This document shows positions 34,301-48,100 of a stretch of DNA of 64,000 bases, one piece after another. This DNA comes from Acanthosoma haemorrhoidale (lineage: Eukaryota > Arthropoda > Insecta > Hemiptera > Acanthosomatidae): positions 77,763,341 to 77,827,340 of the forward strand of contig OV884015.1 of NCBI GenBank assembly GCA_930367205.1, read 5' to 3'. Below the pieces are notes generated by a model that made no database searches, was not told where the DNA came from, and saw nothing but the letters and a program-made list of their open reading frames with translations. The translations under genes and the position numbers were made by a program. Every line of letters starts with the position of its first letter. Within the stretch, counting starts at the first letter, position 1.

Positions 34301-36076
34301 GGATTGGGTATTACAGACTTTATAAAAATTTAGTTGAGGTTGAGTTTTGAAAAGAGATTGGTATTCAGGGTGCTTGGTGCAGATAAACCTCCTTCTGGCA
34401 GCATTATTTTTTATTTGGTGATCATAAGGATACAGACTGATATGAGGCTGTTTGCAAGTTTTAGATAGAGCTCAAAACTTCATTTAAACAAACCAAGCCT
34501 ATGTTTTTCTGATTCTGCACCATAAATTTAAGTAAATAGTGTGTTCTAAAATTGTTTTTATCCATAAACAAAGAAATTAGTTACCCCTTGCAGCAAATTT
34601 TTATGCGGATTAATAAAACTGAACAGTAATAAAATAATTTAATTAAAAGTTTACCACAATTAGATTCCCCATCGCCTACATATTTCTGAAGCAAATCTTG
34701 CATCCAAAAGGCTTCACAATAACATTTTCTTGTCTCTTGATCACATACTCCATGACCTATAATAAAAAATAAATTGTTTAAGTTTGTTCATTTTCTTTCA
34801 TTTAGTATTGAGAAAATGTTATGATATAAAAAAATGATATATATATATATTATTTTAATAAATTTATTTTATCACATATATATATATAATAATTATAATA
34901 CATAAAAAGGCTCTTATAAAAAATGGAAACGATATCAGTAGAACATGAGAAAAACCCTTTCTGAATTTTTGACATTGTTGTGATAACCTTTTTCAGTTAA
35001 CCTCTACTCTGTCTGATATATTAATGTAAATATTGTAATCTAATAATGTTCATATAAGTAAAGAGCGAGCTGCTACTAGTTCCCAGGCCGTCGCTAGGAT
35101 CGCCAGGTCAGACTGAATGAGGGAAGCCAGATTTGATTGCATTATATAAAAACCCTCCTGATCGACTGAAATAAACGGCTCTCCCATTGGCTATATTTAT
35201 ACCCCTGTGTCTGAGGTGACAATTCAGTTCAGTTAAGTAGGGCTTCAGCTCGTGTTTGGGACTGGTACTTCCAACAGCACCAATGTTTCTAACCACCACC
35301 TTTTCATTTAACCTCTTGTTGGGTCCCAACTATTTTTTTTATTATTTTTTTTCACTCATGTAATTATAACGATTAATTTTATTTTATTTGTTAAAAGAAA
35401 AAAACAAGATTGTAATATTTTGTTGTATTGAAATGTATAATTCGGAATTAAGGTTGTTTACGTCTAAGCAAGTGATAAAGTGACCTCTAATGCGATCAGC
35501 ATCGACTTTGTTTTGGCATTGCGGATCAACTCTGATCGTCATCGAATTACTGGCTCAGTTCCCCGAAAGTTGCGAACGAAGAAGGACCCTTGGAAATTTT
35601 TGATTGATGATGACCCCACATTTGCACTACTTCTTCATTGCTGAATTTACACCAGATATCCACCACCTCACCCACGCTACCAATTGTTTGGATAGTGAAC
35701 ATCGAGAAGAATTTTTCTTCTCCACTTTGGGATCTCCGGTAAGAGATTATTTTGCTATTACACACACCAGTTATCTCCGGATTCAGCTCACACCATCCTT
35801 TTACTTGCAAGAATAGAAGGCTATTGACTTTTGGTGATTGACACTATTAAATTTAGTAAATAGGATTTAATTCATTTTTATAAATATTAAAGCGTAAAGA
35901 CATTTATATTTTTGTTATCTATAATTTTTTTCATTTTATTTTTAGATTACTAACCCAGTTACTAACATTACTTTTTTTTGTTTATATATACGATCATTAC
36001 ATATGTATTGCCATTTTACAATTTTAGTTTTTTTGTATCATCTTTCCTCGATTATATTTTGTGTACACAATCTTGT

Positions 36077-36114
<38 letters not shown>

Positions 36115-39100
36115 GATAACCAATAGTTTTTTTTTTATTTTCCTTTTGTTTTTTGTTGTTTTTCTGGTAAATGCAGGCACCCATTCTTGAACTTTTTTGC
36201 TGAATTTCACAGCCGGTAATTTGCAAGGGACAGAAGTTTGGCGACGCAATTTTACTAGCCCCTTCTTCCACACCTCTCAATTCCTAACCACCTAGAATTA
36301 GTCTGACCCAGCCATCCTCCACACCATACCCAGTAGAGTTCCCTGGCTTCTACCCTGCTAAACTAGCATATACTTGTATGACGGTTTCTGAAGCACCTTC
36401 CTACACATCTTCCTAGTGGTACTCCCCCAGCGCTTCAATTTGCCTCTTTCGGGTTCACATTCCCCTTTGGGGACGGCTTTCGCCTACCTTTAGATTCCGA
36501 ATGTGAACTTGTGGCATTCCAAGACCACGTGAATTACTTCAAACCTATCATGTACTTACCTCTTCTCACAAACAAGCAAGTGACTAATGTTTTGATCATT
36601 AAATGGAGTTCATCATTATATCTTGTGTCGCTACAAGTGATGTAACTGTATTTAGAAAAGAAAAAAAAAGGAAGGAAACAAGATATCAATTTGCTTGCAA
36701 ATGGAATATTAATATTCTTACGATGGAACTAATTAATACTAATAGGTTGGCTAAAAAGTATGTTCGGTTTTTTAAGCGAAAATAAGACACAACTTTTAAA
36801 CCCAAAGCGATTTATTCAATCAGTGATATAATTGCCGTTTTGTTCCAGTATGTTCTGTCATCTTTTCCATGATTCATAATTCCATGCTCAAAGAATTTCC
36901 TGTCTTTACTGGCAAAAAAATTTTCCAAGTGGATTTTTACATCTTCTTCAGAGTTGAAGCTTTGTCCATTCAATGAATTTTGAAGAGACCGAAACAGGTG
37001 GAAATCTGAAGGTGCAAGGTTGGGCGAATATGGAGGGTGCGCCAAACTTCCCAGCCAAGCTCCAGTAACTTCTGCCGCGTCTGCAAAGAAGTGTGCGGTC
37101 TGGCATTGTCGTGATGGAATTAAAAAACTGCGATCTCCCTAGTTGTATAACAGGGATTGGTGTCGACCAATTCCTTCACTTTGTCAGTTGGTTGGTCAGA
37201 GCGAGGTGCGTCTTGAACCGAAAAATTTCCTGATTGAAATCTTGAAAACCACTCTGGCACACACGTTCTGTATCAGCATCCTCTCCGTATACAGCGCATA
37301 TCTTCCTGCAAGTTTCCACTGCTTTCTTGCCTTTTTTAAAATAAAAAAGGATGAGGTGTCGATAATGTTCGTTTTGGTTTTCTATTTTCAGGATGATCAT
37401 AAACACACAAAATACAATCAGTCTCGTCGGAATTTCGCGTCAAACTACGTTGAAGTGTCTAGTATCTGACGGGAGCGCATATGAAAGGGACGGACTGAAG
37501 TTAGCTTAGCCTAGACTGCTTGAAGTTTTGTGACGACAGAAACCGAACGGACTTTTTGGCCAACCTGATACATTAGCTATTGCCCAGGGTTTCATTCTTG
37601 TGGATTTTGATATAATTGTTTTCTAATAAAACATGAAGTTTTTGTCCAAACTTTATGAAATATGAAATAGATACAGGTCCCTAGTCTTCCCATAATTTTA
37701 GACACGAGTGCTTTCAGTAGCTCATGCACATTCATCAATTAAGGCTTGTTATACTTCTTACTTCATTATCCATATGCGCTCGAGTAAACAAAATACAAGG
37801 GAATTGACTTCTGATTTCATCAATTAATATCTACAACTAGAAAATTAGCCACTTTATGGATATAACTTACAGTTATTAATGTAAGAAGTAATATTTAGTG
37901 ATTATAGTGTTTCTTTAATTTCAAGACCTAAACCAATTTTCATGCCCTTAGCTTATGAGTAAATATAGCCATGATCGTAAAAATAAAATCAACCTCATAA
38001 AAATAGGTTTCTCAATTTTAAGAGACAGTTTTAATATATTGTAGTGTAGATCCGTTCGTCACTAGTCTTAGTAGTAGTCTAGAGCCGTCGTAGATTGGCA
38101 TCAAGAATCTCTTTTATTCCAGATGGTACTGGTAATGGTAAGACACAATTAAAACATATAATTATTTATCAATAGATATTTGTTCATGTAATTGTTGATC
38201 GTCAAGTTTTTTAATAAAACAATTTTAATTATAATTGAAAATGTTAATATTGAATAGAATATGGAAGAAAGGGTTTTTTAAAATATTCACCGTACTACCT
38301 TCAGCTTGAATAAGATAAATGTATACCTGTATTGAATTACCTGAGCAATTGTTTTGACAAATAGTAGTCTGTATGCTGACAACTGATATCTGCAATAGGA
38401 ATGAATCTTGAGCAAGTTTGGTGCTCAGAGTTCTTACAACTTCTGGTCCTGGAACTGACCCTGATGAACTTGACACAAAGAAAACAAGAACCGCTCTTCC
38501 TGTCTGGTCAGTCCTCAAATCTCTGACTATTAATCGTGAAGCATCACGAAGTAACATTCCTAATTTAACTAGAACTGAGTCTTTCTGACTTTCACTCAAT
38601 TTGCTTGCTTCAATATTAAGTGTCAATTCTACTAAATTCATCATTTCTGGATCTAATAATAGAAAAAAATCAATCAATCTATGAATTGATAACAAAAGTT
38701 ATAAGAAAAGCAATGCATTTGATACACTACTACTTATTTCTCCCATTTAAATCAGTTGATACAAATTAAGGAGTTACACAACAACAAGGAAATATCATTT
38801 ATGCTCATACTAATTCCCTATTTTAACATGAATAAATAATCAAACATATTGAGAAAATGAATTACAAACATATCTTAACCCACTGTTAGGTGTGTGGATT
38901 ATGGGTGTAGTCCAGCCTATGCCAAAATGGAGAATTTCCATTTCCAAGGAGTGTTTTTTTTGTTGTATGATTCAAAACAGAGATAGGATTTTAACTTGTT
39001 CAGACTGTTAATAATCTATTGAATTAATTCTACTATTCTTTTGGGTAAGGTGCTGGACTATGTCCCTGGATATCTTTACCCATTTAGAACCCTTTAAAAT

Positions 39101-42100
39101 ATATATCCACATATACTACTCTACTTTATATACACACTAATCTACTTTAAACATGGATAGATTATTATTATCAATGTAAGTTTCAATATTAATAAAGGAG
39201 AGGACATAATTATAAAAAATAAATAGGATAAAGCATCTATCAAAAGTACCTGGTTTAACAATTATTGATACTGTATCTTCATCTGATTCTCCTTGATCAT
39301 CTGTAACGTGAAGCTTAAACTCGTACCTGCCAGGAACCACACTGGTTACCTGCATAATATAATATAATATTACATTTTTTATCTTAATTGTTTATATTTT
39401 TTATTAATCTGAGGTTTTATAGAGGTTCTGCTAATATAAAAAAAAATTCTGGCAAAAGGAAAATTGCTTAATTACAAATTGATTCATGAATTTAATATAA
39501 ATATAAGCACATACGTGATAAAATTACAATGTTAGAAACTAAAGTTAACATTAATCGCGACTGGCCAGTTTTACTAAGTTGTGCCTCCTTTGCTGTTCTT
39601 CTTGTTTCTTTGTTCTAAGAGCGTGGTTGCTATATCTCGTTGTCTTCTGTGTGCTATGAGGTCAGACCACGTCCCTGGGCTTGCATCTCTCCAAACCTTC
39701 CTCTCTCGTGGCCGGGTCAAATTGAACAAGGCCGATCCCTCGGCTCTCCTCGTTTTTATTCCCTCTATTGCCATCTTGGAATTTTTAACTTTTTTGGTTT
39801 TCCAATGCTCGTTGTCTCAGATATTATTAACTTTTCTTGTTTTAAAGTTAACAAATCCAATATTAAATTATTTATACTTAATTCTTGATATTATTTATTT
39901 GATAACTATTAATATTAGACATAACGACGACAAAAATGTTCATCCTTTCATAGCCATGACCCACGGGTCGTTTTACCGTTCTTTTACACTCGCTAATTTT
40001 GAGTTTATATCAAAGGCAACATCACAAACTCACAGCATCTAAATATCACAACATTCGGGTCCGCTCCGATTTAATTCAATATCAATAAATTAGGTTCAAT
40101 TAATGTAGGTATTTTACATCATAAAGGGTTGGCCAATAAGTCCATTCGGTTTTTAAAGCAAAAATAAGACAACTTTTAAACACAAAGCGATTTGTTCAAT
40201 CAATGATATAATTGCCGTTTTGTTCCAGTATCTTCTGCCATCTCATGGGCAGATTCATAATTCCATTCTCAAAGAATTTCCTGTCTTTACTGGCAAAAAA
40301 ATTTTCAAGTGGATTTTTACATCTTCTTTAGAGTTGAAGGTCTGTTCATTCAATGAATTTTGAAGAGACCGAAACAGGTGGAAATCTGAAGGTGCAAGGT
40401 CAGGCGAATATGGAGGGTGCGGCCAAACTACCCAGCCAAGCTCCAGTAACTTCTGCCGCGTCTGCAAAGAAGTGTGCAGTCTGGCATTGTCGTGATAGAA
40501 GACAATCCCCTTACGGTTGGCTAGTTCTGGAGGCTTCTGGTGGATCGCTGCATTTAATTTGTCCAGCTGGTCACAGTATACATCCGAATTGATGGTCCTG
40601 TTCGTAGGAAGAAGTTCGAAAAAGACAACACCCCTCCAATCCCACCAAATCGAGAGCATAACCTTCTTTGGGTGAAGTCCTGCTTTGGGGGTTGTTTGTG
40701 GTAATTTACCGCGCTTCCCCCATGAGCGCTTGCGCTCCACATTGTTATAGATGATCCACTTTTCGTCCCCTGTGATCATTCTCTTCAAAAAAGGATCATT
40801 TTCTTCACGTTTCCGCAATGAATCACAGATGGAAATCCTTTGAGCTTAGGTTAGTCTCAAGTTGATGGGGAACCCAAACATCAAGCCTGCTCACATAGCC
40901 AAGTTGATGCAGATGTTTTTCAACACTCGATTTGGATATTTGGATAACTGCAATCTCCCTAATTGTATAACAGGGATTGGTGTCAACTAATTCCTTCACT
41001 TTGTCGCTGTTAATCTCAGTTGGTTGGCCAGAGCGAGGTGCGTCTTGAACCAAAAAATTTCCCGATCGAAATCTTGAAAACCACTTCTGGCACACACCTT
41101 CTGTAACAGCCTTCTCTCCGTATACAGCGCATATCTTTCTGCAAGTTTCCACTGCTTACTTGCCTTTTTTAAAATAAAAAAGCATGAGGTGTCGATAATG
41201 TTCGTTTTGGTTTTCCATTTTCAGGATGATCCTAAACACACAAAATACAATCAGTCTTGTCGGAATTTAGTGTCAAACTACGTTGAAGTGACTAGTATCT
41301 GATGATAGCGCACTCGCAAGGGATGGACTGAAGTTACATGTTAGACTGCTTGAAGTTTCGTGACGACAAAAACCGAACAGACTTTTTGGCCAACCTGATA
41401 CTACCTTAACTTCTGTCTTCAACTAAATATTTCATTAAATGTAATCTAATCAAGCTTTTCATGTATATAATTATAAAACAATATAAATAACAAGATACTG
41501 ATAAATAAATACATTACCATTAGAATAGAACTTGTATCAGAATTATCAATTATTTTTCCTAATGCTAGACTCGTAGGCTCTCTTGTCCATTGCCACTTTG
41601 CTATTCCAAGATCATCACTAGACTGTGACCCATTCATCACGATCACAGCGGTTGGCATAATAAATGTTTGATCACTACCAGCATTTGCTTTCGGAGGAGC
41701 ATTTTTATCTATTATGCAGACAATCTTTATTACAATAATTATCAAATAGTACATTAAAATTAATTTAATAAAAAGTGAATTTGATGTATTAGAGCAATTA
41801 AAAAGTTTGTGGATTTACATATAACAATGAAAATAAAACAGGGTAACAATATAAAATAAAACAAATGCAACAAACATTCCCCTTTGAATGGCACTTTTAA
41901 CTCATAGTACAAACAAAAAATATTGAAGGCTGTCCATAAATACAATTAACATTAGGAAAGTTAAAAACATATAAAATCAATCAGTGTGAATGCCAGAAAG
42001 ACTGACTGCTAATATAGGAGGAAACAGCCTAGCTAAAATCATCGGATAGTATTTACTATAGGAGGGAAGGGCAAAAGAACTCACCGGCTTTCTCAGTGGA

Positions 42101-45100
42101 TAAGCATCTCCATTTTAGAAACAAAATAGAAGAAGTACAACTCAAGTCTTAACGACTTTTGCACTAGTTAATTTCATCCAACTTATTGTAGGATCTCAAA
42201 CTGAGGATATATACATGTGTCCTCTGGCCAGCTCTGCTGTACAGTGCCCCACTGTAAACTAATTTACCTGATGGTACAGCTAAAAGTCTCCAACAAATTC
42301 AGAACACTATTATGAGAAAAGTGGTCAGACAAACCTCCCTCCAGATGTCAAAGAATGCTAATCTGCACCCGTTGCTTGGTGTGCTTTGAGCAGGTGAGCA
42401 CCTGACAAACCCAGTGTTTAACACAATGACCCCACCCCCATTTCTATATCGATGGCAAAAGGCTGTCTGGAAAAACTAGTAAATATAATAAGCACCCTGT
42501 GCATTTATGTAAAGATTCCATATTATGGAACCTGTAAGTCAATCTGTGTATATTCAATGAAGGGTTTTGAAATAAACAAAAATTCATCATGACTTTAGGG
42601 ATTAGAGAATTTTCAGCGAGTGATGGTTGGGTCTGGTGGTGGCAAAAAAGACATGGAGTTGGAGAAATCCCTACATGTGGGGAGATTCGTTCCAATGAAC
42701 AAGGAAGCACTAGGGGGGAGGGGGGAGTTTATAATAAAGACATATTATAATCCTACATTTTGTGTTTCCACGCCAGAAATGCATTTTATTTTTAAAATTT
42801 TATGTGCTTTATATAATGTGACAACAACAAAATACATTTTGGTATATAATTAATATATAAATATATGATATTTATAAGTATATTTTGTTGTCACTTTTAA
42901 TGATTCTCTGGGCACTTTTCTTTAATAATCATTCTGATTAGAATGATCTGTCAATTTTAATGTACAATACAAAACAAACCCTAAAAACTAAAACCTGCTA
43001 AAGTAAGTCAACAATTACCATTTGTGCATGCCCAGGAGTTAATATTTAAACTATGAAAAGGTATAAATAATACTTACTCTGGGTAACTACAACAGCAACA
43101 AATGATGCAGCAGTATTATCATTTTCATCGGTGACTGTAAGCTGAAATAAATATTCACCTTTGGTCAAACTGGTAGCATTACACACAGATTCATTTGCTG
43201 ATTTAATTTCAGCTTTTCTAGGCCCACTAAAAAAATATTTTAATAACTAAAAATTAATGAAAATTACATCAGGAAACTACAAAATAAATGATGAAATTAC
43301 CTTTTTTGTTCCCAATGCCATTTTACAATGCCTATATCATCAAAACTTTGTGATCCGTTAAGAATTGTCCAAGTTCGAGGTAATGCAATGGTTATATTTG
43401 TACCTGCATTGGCTAAAAACAGATGAAAAATTTATAACTTGTCAAATAATTAAATTTGGTATTGCAATTTATATAATTTAATGAGCCTACCAATGGGGGG
43501 TTTATTTGTTGGGGGCTTAACAAAAACGTGTACATCACTAACTGAGGACTGCCCTGCGTCATCAGTGACTTTTAAAACAAAGGTGTATATTCCTTCTTCC
43601 AAATGAGATAGCTGGAGATAAGGTGTATGAGTGTTCTGAAAAATAAAAATAAAACATATATTTCTAAAACAAGAGAGCATTTGTAATATTAAGGATAAGA
43701 GAAAATGGCTAATTCATCAAAACAACATTTCAATCATAATAATAATAATAACACAAAATTTATCAGAAATGTATAACTAATCGAATGGCATTAGATGCAT
43801 GAAAAAAATTAGAAGGAAATAAAAGATTTAAAGTAGATTAGATAAAAAATTAGGTATTGCTAATCTCAATATTTACTTAAACATAAATTGTTATAAACAC
43901 AATATCATTCCGAATTATGTTTTGTAATTGCAGACATCTCTAATTGAGATATTTATTTAATTTTTTAAATTAATGTTCTCATTATGATAACAGAAAAGAA
44001 AATGCGGTTAATAGTAAGGTACAGATTATTATCTAAGCAGAGAGGAGTACGGAGAGGCCCAATGTTTACCTCAAGGCAAACAAAGATACTTAAAACATAA
44101 CATCAAATTAATACACGGTAAACATTGTTATAATAAAAGCAATACCTGCATGTCAACAGCTTTATCTTGATCACCAGGACTCTTTGTCCATTCCCAAGAA
44201 GCTATACCCTTATCATCAGTACTCAAATTACCATTGAGCGTAACATTATTTTTTGGAAGATATATTACTATGGATGATCCAGCATTTGCTTCTGGTGGGT
44301 AATCAGGAACTTGTAATACCGTTATGTTGGCAATTGTTGAATTTGTGGCACCATCGGTATCCGTTACAGTCACTCTAGGAACAAATATACAAAAATAAAA
44401 TGTCATTGTAAAAATTGAAATAAAAATTACAAAAAAATAATAAGATTTTGAACACACTTGAATGTGTAGTTTCCAGCTTTATGAAGGTCTTTAAGTTGAA
44501 GTGTTTGAGTTTCACTAAGATTTGGCTGATAGCCAAGTGGTCCCTGCTGAAGGTCCCAATGATATTTAGCAATACCATTATCGTCCTTACTTGAAGATGC
44601 ATCCAACACTGCTAGTGAATTAGGTAATTTCACAATTTGATGAGGGGGTAGGACCACTGCTACTGGAGGGTCATTTATTCTTTTCTCTACATATAATAAA
44701 CATAATCACATTCAACATATGATAAAAAAAATAACGGATAAATAAACCTATGTACATACCTGGTAAAACTGTGACATTTGCGGTTTGTTCGCCACAAACG
44801 TCTGGTCCAGTCACAGTAACTTTGAAAGTATAGAGTCCTTCAGTTAAATTTTTTAATTTCAATTTACCACCATTTTTCTCCACAACAGTATTAGTACTTC
44901 CCTCTGGCTGTGTTAATAATTCCCATTTGTAATTGAATGTATCTGTGGAATGACATATAGACTCAATATGTGAAAAATGAAAAAAAAAACAAAAAAAATA
45001 GCCATTTTCCCAGAATGGCCTACTTCTAAAACTTTACAGTAGCCTGAGATAAAGGGAAGACATACAAGTTTATTTGTTGCTAAACAAAATGTTGCTGAAA

Positions 45101-48100
45101 GGATTCTTCTGTGAGGATATCCTTTATTATCCTGTAGTAGCGATAAGTTATGTATACCTATGTTTTAAATAATTGGAGAGCCCAAAGAGAGGTTCCACTT
45201 TTAAAAATACGCAATGATGTATGCTTTACAATAGTAGTTGTAAAAATGATTTAATTGATCTGAAGTTTCAAAGAAAACATTGAGAATAAGTTGGTTGAAA
45301 TACAATAACATTAAGTATGATTAAACAAAAATTAAAAAGCCCTGTTTGCTAAATGTTAAGATGTTTCAACTTAAAGATCAGGAGATTTGTAAAATTTAAG
45401 GTTCTGAATTATTAGAGTCAAAGGACACATTGGAAATACCAACTCAAAAAGATATTCCTAAATATAAATTTTTGAAAGCAAAACTGTAGACATTGCATTT
45501 TTAATAACATTCCAGCCGATTTCAATACTTTTTTTCTGTCAATATTTCAATTGTTAAAATTTTTATTTTTTAAGCAATTTTCAGTGATAAAGATAGTTTA
45601 ACAAATATAATGAAGTATTTTGGGCAAAATATACTGTGTAGTTTTTTCATAATTATTAAGTAAGTGTAGATGGAGATGGATTTACTAGGGGACAGATTAT
45701 CATAGGGGTTCAGATGAGGTAAGTAATTTTTTTTTATGAGCTATGAAACATCAAGTCAATTCTTAAAACATGTTATATGGATATTTTAAAAGACATATCT
45801 ATAAAGAAGAGAACATTTTAATAAAAATATTTCAAATTTATCTATATATGCACAAACAAATGCACATTTTGAGAACACTTTTTAGAATATTTTAGAGATT
45901 GAGAAGGAAGAGTTAATAGAAAAACAAGAAAGGCGTTCCTCAAATGCCTACTGATGATTATTATACACCATTAATTACATTTTTTGAACAGTTTTACTCT
46001 TAGATTGCTCCAAATCAATTCAATAAATATTCCCTATTTAATTAATTTTTTTCTTCAGGAATTCCAGTTTATTTAAATTTTTATTGTGTTAGGAGTTATA
46101 AACCCTGTTTTAAAAATTTTGAGAGTGGGAAAAGGAAAGGTGTTAAGTTCAAATTACTGATAAAAAGTTGTGTTTATTTTCTTTCCAACTGAATATATGT
46201 GTGTGTTTTTTGATTAACTGGGCTAACCTTCCCCCTAATTAACTGGGATAACTGCCACTATATTTGTAGTATTAAACTCATGTGGCCTGGACCCATACTT
46301 TTCATATTCTTTAGTTTTATTTTACTATTATATAAGATTATAATTTAATATTTTATTGAAAAAGTTATTTAACAAATAAAATGTAGAATTTTTTATCAGA
46401 AACACAAAGCAGTCTATTTAAAATCATTTAATTAACAATTGAGGCTGATCCTTGGCTCACACTCAGACGATGGCTAGATGAATTTTCTTGTTATTATCCT
46501 TGGATCTACTAGTGTATTTATAACATTATCTGAATTCTTAAAAGGGGATGCTTAAAATATTATAAATAATCAAACCAGAGGCATTTGAAAAAAAAAAATA
46601 CCTGATGTTTCAGCAGGAACAGTAAAAGCTGATAATGTAACTTCATTTTCAGGTAATTGAACTTGTTTTGATATCACTGTCACTGATATAGCTTTATTGG
46701 GTAAAGGAGTAGAAGATGTAACCTTCTCCTGTTCAACCTGAAAATGATCAATATGGAAATAAAAATTAAAATAAAACCATTTCAGATAATTATGGGCAGA
46801 ATTAAAATGCAAAACAAAATTAATTATATTATAAGATAAATTTTTATTTGAACAATTCTATGAAAGTCTCGAAAATTTTATGAAGAAATTGTGCTAATTT
46901 TTTGTTACAACCAAATCATTCTGCTGGGAATCAGTTTCTTCAACATTATCCATGGCATAGCAGTCCTTGAAAAAACACCTGGGCCTGTATAAATTGTTAA
47001 ATTTATTCAGATTAAGGGAAGTAACTTGTCCCCAGCGGCCCTTGAGCCATGAATAGTAGACATATATAATGATGAAAGTGACTTACTTTCAAAATATTTA
47101 AATGAAAGGCCAGTAGCCTTCTCTGCAGGATTCCACCACTGTGCAGTGGGTGGAATCGTTAATCTAGTAGGTAGACAACAGTTGTATTGAGGGAGAAGTT
47201 GAAACTATCCAATTAATACAAAAATTGATTGATTTATGTTCTATAGGTTGTAGATTATGAATTTTAAGTTCAATAAATAGTAGTGCCTAGAATCGAGAAT
47301 CAATGTTATTTAATAGACAAATGATGCATGGTGGTTTTTTCATAATCTGCAAACAAAAAAAAGTAGGTACTTATTTAGGAAAGGAAACAAAGACTACCTT
47401 GGGTCGGATAAATAAAAGGTGACTTTTATTTGCTTACTTAACATTTGTTATCATTCGATGAATTTTCATTATAATTAGTGATCCAATCCTAATCAAAATA
47501 TTCTTCGGAATGTGAGGTTGAGTCATTTTCCTGGACTGCAGTGGACTTGTACTGGCTGAGCGTGTACATAGTGTCAGGGGATAAACATGTGGGATAAGTT
47601 GGTCTATGGTGCAACACTTGAGATTTTCAGTGAATACTTTTCACTAACCCTGTTAGAGTCCTTATCACTGGCTCCTTGAGCATCTTTTGCTAGAGGACTA
47701 AATATGATTGCATTGAATGATTTGCCATCCTAGCACAAAAATTTAACATTGCAGCTAATGTTATCAGTTGAGGTGCATCCAAAAGGTCCAAGCCGACCTC
47801 AAACTTTTCTACCCAACTGATAAACAACACTTTGTGATAAATATCAACTTGTTTTTTCAGACTTGAAAACCGACTTGTGTCTACCTAGATTTGGATTTAC
47901 ACCCACTGTCCACTGGGGTAATGTTTGGCTTGGTTTGCAAGAGCTTAGCTAAAGAGATTTGATATTGATATTGATGGTCGAACAGAGATAGCTCAGTGGA
48001 ATAGCACACATCCAGAGATTGGGAGGTCAAGGGTTTAAGCTGCAGCCTTGTCACTAGGTTTTTTCTTAAAACAATCAATAATTATTGAAAAAAATGCCTA

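Noticed and set aside
40353..40592. 79-codon plus-strand ORF
   Set aside because: Antisense shadow of the mariner transposase.
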